Source: Phaonia tiefii (taxonomy: Eukaryota; Arthropoda; Insecta; Diptera; Muscidae). From it: a DNA stretch of 64,000 bases. Shown here one piece after another: positions 51,701-60,700 of the stretch (its first letter is position 1; every line of letters starts with the position of its first letter). The notes beneath the pieces are model-generated. The model did no database searches. It saw nothing but the letters and a program-made list of their open reading frames with translations, and was not told the DNA's origin. The stretch is taken from positions 3,991,001 to 4,055,000 of the forward strand of contig OZ008370.1 in NCBI GenBank assembly GCA_963931995.1, given 5' to 3'. Position numbers and translations under genes: made by a program.

Positions 51701-54700
51701 CTTTTAGTTCATTATCCTTCATTAGTTCTTAAAATTGTACAGTTCCCTTCCCTGGTTTATACGACTTGATTGAACGTCCCTTTAACCTCAATTTGTATAA
51801 TTTATATTATATACTATAACATATGTATGATGTGTTACAAAAATATATATATATATAACCTAGGAACGCCATTGAAACCTTTAAGAACGCCCAACTCCAG
51901 GGGTAGCATGGAACCCTTGTTTCCCTATCCCCCGGATCAGTTATACAGTATACCAGGTACTTGCCAATGTAACAGCTATTACAAGTAAATATTTAGTTTT
52001 TACTACAAATTGGTTACCTATAAATTTGTTGCCTATAAATTTGTTACCTATAAATTTTTAACCTTTAAATATAATACCTTAACGTAGATGGTTTCTTAAA
52101 AGTTCTGAACAAGTAGATTTTAAGTTTCATCCAGATTGACAAAATGCCAAAATTCATAAAAATCATGTAGTTTTGTTTGTTCAAAAATGGTTCTGCTTTA
52201 AAAAAAAAATACTATCAACAGCTGACGATTTATTAAAAGTTATTTTGTCATAATTTCCAGATGGTTATACCAGTTCCCCGGAACGTTCGACACGTGGCAA
52301 TTATGAGGAACCTTCGTATTATCAGTATGGTACACGTGGTACCGTGATAGCGCCCATAATCGATGAGGAACAAACGTAAGTGTGAACAGAACTTAACAAA
52401 GAATACTGTTAATCTTATGTTTACAATTTTCCGTGATTTTAGGGAAGTCGCCATGTCAGAGGATCAATACGCTTTGTATGGCATGAAAATGGGTCCTGGC
52501 CGTATGCCACGCACTAATCAGATGTATGATCCAACCAGGTTTGTATTCCACAAAAAAAAGAACACATGTATTTACTGCCACTAGTTAAGCTGAAAGTTGT
52601 GAAATTCTTTCAACGAATTTCATAGCATGCACTGTTTGTATTAAAATGAGAGATTTGAAAACTGTTGACAGTTTGCGTTAATCATCCCGTTTCTCTCGGT
52701 TTATCAACGATATCAATTGAAAAGATTTTTTATAAGCTTCGATTTCGGTCTATAGAGGACATGAGGATTTCACTTCACAGAGCTCTCATATACTTAATAG
52801 CAACTTATTCTTAAGCCTTTGTCGAAATTAACTGATCAACGCTCTTGTGTCGCATTTAGACCGCAGTTTATCCCGGCCAGGTTAGCGATAACTTTGTTCT
52901 CTAAGCTTTGCCATTCACACCACCCAATTTGAGATGAAATTGTCATTTCAGATGACAACTTTGTGTTTAGACCAATTTAGATCAACACCGTGTCAAGACC
53001 AACTTGTCGAAAACGGCGGCATAACAGAAAAATTAAATTGGCGGCTCTTGGTTTTCCATTTTTATACAAATTTGGGATGTTTTGAAATAACTGAACCTTT
53101 AAAATTGGATCAATCGGACAAATCGAGAAGGTTTTCGATCGGCTTCCGTCTGTCAAACAGTTGATTTTTACGTATGTTATTATGGTTGCATTTTGTATAC
53201 CAGGTTTAAAATTAAACTTCAGTTTTTACGGATTCAAATTATATGAGTAATTTTCTGGGTTAGCGTGGATTAACGGAGTTAACCTTCGAAATGCGTTAAC
53301 ATTAATGTTATCAGATAGATTATACTTCGGTGACAACAAGGAAAACCAGCTAGGACAAAATTGAGTTAAGGATACCACTAATGACTACTCTCATGTACTA
53401 CTCTCGGGCATTCACATGGAATAACAACGTCACTAAATATATTTTATCCATTAAGTTATTGTCTCTTAGGACTTTCTAAAAAAAACGATACACATTTACT
53501 ACTACGAAATGTGGCAACATTTGCTGTAATGGGTGCAAAAATATGCGATACGGGAACACGTTCGTGATGGTGCCAACAAATACATGGTGGCAGTTCTTGA
53601 CAACAATTTCATTCACAAGAGATGATAACAAAATTTATCTAAGATAACATTTTGTTGTCATTTTTTGATATTGAACATGTGGCAACATTTGCATTGCATT
53701 GCAAGTTGGAATTTAAGTGGGAAATTGAAATGACGCTTAATATAGTTTAGGCGTCCATACAAATTAAGCTATAATTAACTTTAGAGGGATAAAAAAAAGA
53801 CAAGGGATAAAAAATATGAAACAATTCTGTTATGGAATACCAGTTTAGGTCAACATGAAATGTTCGGTTTTCTTTTTTAAGTCTAAACAACTACTGGCGA
53901 AAAAACAGATTATCCGGCGATAAGATCAATAAAGAAAAATTTTTAAATGTGAAAAATCTTTTATTTTCAGCGATAATTTCGAAATTATTTCCCATTACAT
54001 TCCATGAAGGAATTGGGGAGAGCTTCTCACAACCAGTGAGCTGTGCGCCTTCTAGTTTTATACTCACTGATTGGGACCTATCGTTTTTATACCGATTCCG
54101 AACGGTATTTTCAGAAACTTTTTCATGGCTTAATACCCCATAGTGTCGCCGTCACTATGCGAGGTGACCCCCGCCGAAAGAAATTTAAGGTGGTGAGAGC
54201 TGGGATCGAACCCAGGATCTCATGTACAAGAGGCACGCACACTACCCATTGCACCACAGGCGGCCAGATGTATGCCGCCGATGTAAATTCATATTCGTCA
54301 AAACAGCTGTTCAAATACAAAAACATATGTTATGTCGAAGTCAAATATTCAAAATCTATACTTCGCGTGCAGCTTAACGACCTTATTCAAAAAATGTTAT
54401 GAGAGGTTCAAGAGACAATTTATGTATGGGAAATAGTTTCGCAAACCTCTCATAACATTTTATGAATAAGCCCGTAAATCTAGTAGTCAACATTTGTTTA
54501 CACAGCATCGATCTTTTATATACCTGAGTATAACTTCACAATTATGATAAGGTTGGAAGTTTGATTTGCTCTAAATTTGTATTGCATTAAGGGTCAATAC
54601 CAAAATGGATGGTTACAGCTAACCAACAATTATAAAATTCAAATTTCATACAAACTGACAGCTTTAACTATAGGTTAGCTCTAAATGTGTAATGGAATGG

Positions 54701-57700
54701 GGATAAGGACTTTATTTTTGTATTTTTATCAAATCTTTTAGAAACCGATTTCAAAGTGCGAATGAATCAAAATCCCACTTTTTATAAAGAAAAGTAATTA
54801 AAAAAATTTTTAGGGCATTTACAATGTTGGTTAAATATTGCAATTTCTTCGTCCTTGGTATTACCCTCTATATTAAAATTCCCCATGATCATTTAAATTT
54901 ATTTTGATATGGATTAATAGGTTGATGATAATTATAATTGTAGTTGTTGTAATTATAACCAGGAGTAACTTCTAGAGGTGGCAACGATGAACGACGACTT
55001 CTCCGATAGATTTTTATACGTTTCACCCCATTTGTGGTGGCCATGGTGGAGGCAACAGAATGTAAAAAGGTGGTACCTAAAACGATAATTCTTAAATTAA
55101 TTTCATCTAAAATTTTCAGCACAAAAACTAAATTATATTTTTCTAAAATGTCCATATTGTGTTAATGGTTTTATAATAGGACTCATAGGCTACAAAGATG
55201 AACCTATTTCAACGAAAACTGGTACATAAAATTCTCTTAGGCCGATGATACTTTTGGTTTAGCCACCATACAAATTGTACCATTCATTTAACCTTAGAAT
55301 ATCGGACCAAGAAGTTACAAATAGATTTTAACTGATTTCAATTAAATTACGTACAGCTCAAACCTGTGAAGTCGCCATGAGCAGACAATGTCTCGCAGTG
55401 ACTTATAGACTCGTGCCCTGGCTCAAAGAGCTCTACACCGCATGTAAACGGGGAACCATCCCATACGGGATCTAAGGATTTCCGTCCGATTAGTCTATCG
55501 TCATTTGTCTTGAAAACTTTGGAGAGATTAGTCGATAACAATCTTAGGACCAACATCGGACAGCTTTATAGAGGGTTCTCTCGCTATTAAGGAATATAAT
55601 ATAGTAGCTTTCTTAGACATAGAGGGAGCCTTTAACAGATTAACGGATTGGGGATGAACCTAACCAAGACGGAACTGGTTCTTTTCAGCAGGAGGTATAA
55701 GGTACCAATTGTTGTACCTGTCTCCTTAGAAGGTACCGAAATTCCCTTGTCAGGTATTTCACTCTACAGGATGTTAAACGTCAAACCCTACATTCTGGGA
55801 AGAACCAAAAGGGCTGTGATAGCGCTATATATAAGTACCTGTCAACGGGAAATAGGTAAACGCGAATGTCCGCATCTGCGTATAGTTCACGGGATGTATG
55901 GCATTAGTTAGACCTATAATGCTGTATGACGTTATCGTCTGGTGAATGGCTAAGCGGAATTCCTCTGCGAAAATCCACCTACTGCGCAGTACTGAATAAA
56001 GTTCAGCGAGTGGTTGATAGAACTACACCGACTGACGCACTAAATGTCATACTACATTTAGTACCACTGGACATTGTAGGTAGACAGCACGCCACGGATA
56101 CTGCTGTTAGATTAAGGGAACTATCACTCTGGTCAAAAAATGACCTTGGATGCACTGTCATTCTCAACACAATGACTGACCTTTACACTACACTTTGACA
56201 AGAAGTACCACTCTTTGACAAGAAGTACCGCACTCTTATACCTGATAGATCAGAATGGAATGGTCGCATCCCCGGTCATGACAGATGCGTGACCTTCTAT
56301 ACAGATGGTTCGAAACATGAACATAAAGTAGGTTTTGGTGTCTTTTCTAAAGGCCTATGGTTATCCATTTCGAAACATTGCCGGATCACTGTAAAGTCTA
56401 CCTCAAAGAAAACCCGACGTGTTCTGAATGCAATCTGACATGGATTTCATGACAAGTGTCATTGGTTGTTGATATTTAGTACTTAAATAGAATATAAAAT
56501 ATATCATTGCATTGATGTCAACCCAGTCATAATATTTATGTGATTGAAAATATGACAAAACTCGGTTATGCTACTTGTCACATGATATATGTCAAATTTG
56601 ATTCCATTTATCAAAGTATTGAAGTCATCAATGCCATGACGTACTTTTCTTTGAGTGTACCAGGCAGATATCTTAGCTATTAGAGAAGTAGCGGATGGCT
56701 CAGAAGTACTGTTCTGGCTAAAGTCGGAAGCAATATTTTCTATGATAGTTATCAACTTCTCGGAAACTCACTTCCTGAATTCGAGAACTGTCCTCGACTG
56801 CAGTAGATCTCTAGGTGAGATTTAATATTCACGTTATTTGGGTGCCGGGTCACAGGGACATAACAGGGAACTGCAAAGCTGATAAACTTGCTAGACTGGG
56901 GACGGTAGGTAGTCACTAGTAGGGAACTGTGTACATTCTAAACTAACGGATTGTTTCCATTTTTGTAAAAAAAAAAAAACGAAAATAAAAAATAATGAGT
57001 AATGAGTAAAATGTTGAGTAATAATAAGAAATTTTCAATAAGAAAAATGGTTTTAAGAAAAATTGGGTATAGGAAATATTATCTCAGAATACAAATTTGT
57101 TATCAAATAAAATTTGTTTAATTATATTTGAAAACTTGGCACTGGTTCCCTTGAGGAAATGTAATGGGAAACCATTTCTTTTGTCATATAAAGGATCGTC
57201 TAAGGGGGTTTCCGCCCAGTACATAATGACCATTAAGTTGAAATGTTTACATACAATTTAAAGAAATCTAGAATTTGGGAAATACTTACCTTTACTTTTA
57301 ATCGATTGCACTATGAGACACAATAGATATCCACCAAACGACAGAAAGGTCAGAGCGGTTATACTTATTTGAAATAGAGTTTGCAGTTTCGATGGCTTCT
57401 GTTCAACAGCCCAAGGATCATAGCTGGGATGTGAGGAAGCGTAACCCCTGGACAAGAGAAGTGATATATGCATAGTATATGTTAAGAAATTATATATACG
57501 AGTACTTTATATATGATTCAGAAGAATTATTCAGTGAAACAAAATTTGGATCACCGATTGTATTCCGAATGATAGCAATAGGAAATGAAAGTAGAAATTA
57601 AATGAAGAGAAACTGAGTTCGAATTTTGCTTTATAGGCTTTCGAAGTTCGACTATTTGTTGGCCATTTTTTTCATTAGGGTTAAAAATTATAAATTTACA

Positions 57701-60700
57701 AGATTAGTTAATGAGCACAGAAAAAAGAGATGACCTTATAATTTTAACAAATTGGAGGTGTCTCTCTTGCGCTAAGTTATCGAGATTTCAGAGATTGAAA
57801 TATTCCGCCTTATTACGAATGTCGTTCTCGTATTTCGACTACGACAGTATTGTAAAAGATTAAAGATAACACGCCAACTTTGTCTTTAATCTTTTACAAA
57901 ACTGTCGTAGTCGAAATATGAGAACGACATTCGTAATAAGGCTGATTAATAAAAGTTTTTCGGTTTTGTTTTTGACCGACCTCCAGCCGGCTTTGGGAAT
58001 TTTTCCTCAGGGGAGAGGACTAGCGGCTGCGAAATTTTTTTTATTCTAAAGCTTTTTGAGAGGACGACCTTTGGCCGGACTTAGTTTTGCTATTTTTCAG
58101 GAGGCGTCAGAAACTTTATAACTTTGCTAAAAATCAAGATATAAGTAAAAAATCGAAATTAGTAAATATCCTTAAATTCGAAACAAATTTTGATTTTTCT
58201 TTCTCTCTTATAAATTGGGTTTTAACAAAGTTATAACGTTTGAGACTGTTTTGAAAACAAAAAATTAATTTTTAAAAATTAAAATTTAAAAGTTAATTAA
58301 TTAAAATTTTTCTTTCCAAACAATTTATTTTTCCACCAAAAAAATTTGATTTCTTGAAAAAAAAAATTTTTGTAAGAAAACAATTTCCTTTGAAAGTTTT
58401 TAAAAATAAAATTTGTTTATATTAAAATTTTTGTATTTCTTCCAGCAAGCAAATTTTAAGCGAAAATAAGTTTTTTTTAAAAAATTTCTGTTTTGAATTT
58501 TTTTTTTTTAAATTTCCAAATCTGATCCTAACGATCTGTGCACATTAATTTTCAATAACTTTTCCCTTACATAATATGCAACAACAATTTACCTCTCCTC
58601 TGCCATTAAAGCCATGGTTGCCGGTTTGTCGCATTGACCATTTTCCGATTCCATACACTCATTGCTCTCCGGTTTAACATAACGGTTTTCCATGATATCT
58701 TCATCCTCCGGCAACTGATTTAACGAATGTTGCAACGTCAGCAACTCCGACACACTCAAGTCCGTTAAACAATTGGCAAATAAGGAGGAATTATAAACTA
58801 AAGGGATTAGAGTAGGAATCTTAAATTTCTTTTGACTTTAATTTCACTGTTATTCAACTACAAACCACTGCAAGAATCCGACATGGTGTTGGATTTCTTA
58901 AGATTTTGAGATGTTTTCACTCTTGAGACTAATTGTCAACTGTTTGGAAAAGTCTTGGGAAAATGCTGCACTTTACAAATGTGTAAAATTAAAATGAGGG
59001 GAAAAGTGTATTAAATGTGCAGAAAAGTGTAACTTGATTGGAAACAGAGCGTATTAAATTCATATGAAATTGTGTACAGACAGATAAACTTGTAATTTAA
59101 TGTGAAAATTCTCATTTTTTCTTTTTTTATTTTCCAGGCCGGAAGATTTACATCGCATACGTGTAGAACATATGGAACGACAGTTGGCCAATCTTACGGG
59201 TTTGGTGCAAAAGGCTTTGGTAAATCAAAATCCACAAATCGCTCCCATACCAGTGCCAACATTGGACCCCAACTATTTGGTAGTACCCACACAATGTCAT
59301 GGTATGTTGGCAGTCACAGCACCAGCCATCATGTTGTTGGTTGAAAAGTGACAATTAACACCACATTTCACGAAATTTGCCAAGTTTTGTGTTGTTTTCT
59401 TTTGCTGGGTTTTCACTTATTTTTTTCTTTTCTTTAAATGTTTAAACACTTTTTGCCACCATTAAAAGGAAACCAAATTATTTTATTTCTCTTTCAACAC
59501 ATTAAAGGAAATTTCACCTAAACAATCATCACATTTACACTAATTTTGTACACTAGTATTCTTTTTATGCATTCAACAACAAAAATGTACAATTAGAATC
59601 GCATTCAATACATCCTTCTACCAGCTAGGGATGCTCAGTGGCTACTACTTCTACAGAAGTCACCTGCCCGGGCATTTAGTTTATCCGCATATGTATCTAC
59701 CAATCAGACAGTGTGCCGTTAAAACTGCAACAAGGCTAGACACTATATGCCCCTCGTCCACCTCAACAGTATCATAACATTGCAATGGTCTTCCAGAATA
59801 TTCTTATAAGTCACTTGGGGCATGACAACACGTTTTAATTGCTGTGGAATCTATAGTGCAGCCCCGGGTCTTGCCAACTCATCTGCTCTGCAGTTCCCCG
59901 GAATGTGATTGCGCACAGGCAGCCATATGAGGTGACAGTCAACTTTCTTAACCATTTCTTTAAGAGACCTGCGGCAGTCTTTGTTAGATATTAACTTCAG
60001 GAATACTGATTCCTAGGGCTTGATTAATGTCTAACTATCAGAGAAGACATTCACCTCAATGACTGCTGGACCGTTATCCCACAGCCAACCGGTTACTTCC
60101 CTAATCATTCTGCCTGATACATGGCATTATCTACGAGAAAGAAACAATCCTAGTTCCCCAGTATATACCATAGACTACATGTTCAGTAATTTTCGAACAG
60201 TCCATGTAAATATACACGGAACCTCCTTGTTCCTGGAATCCATTTACGGTAGGAGAGTTTGATGTTTCTAATCGATTAATGGATTTGATTTTGAGTAGTC
60301 GACAAAACCAGGTATTTTGGTGACGTCTTCCAGCACTGTTCTCTAACTGCCTACAACAATGCATCAATGTGACGGTTGCATTAACTTCATGGCAGACGCA
60401 CAAGCAATCTGCTTCCCTATCGGACACAACGGCAACAAATAATATATTTTCTCATTACACCCCATAACGAGACAGGGGGCGAAAATGTCATAATCACGAG
60501 TTGTGCACTTTCTAGTTTTATACTCACTGATTGGGGCCTACAGTTTACACCGGTTCCGAAAGAGATTTTTCATGGTGTCGCGGTTACTAAACGACTTTGT
60601 CGTCGACAAAGATGTAAGGTGGTCTGAGCAGGATCGAACTTCCATTCTCAGAAACAAGAGTTGTTCACACTAACATTTGGCAGCACCGATGGCCACCCGC

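Noticed and set aside
54188..54266. tRNA gene on the minus strand (A and B boxes)
   Set aside because: No acceptor-stem pairing is evident and the sequence runs into the SINE body, so it is the SINE head and not a tRNA gene.
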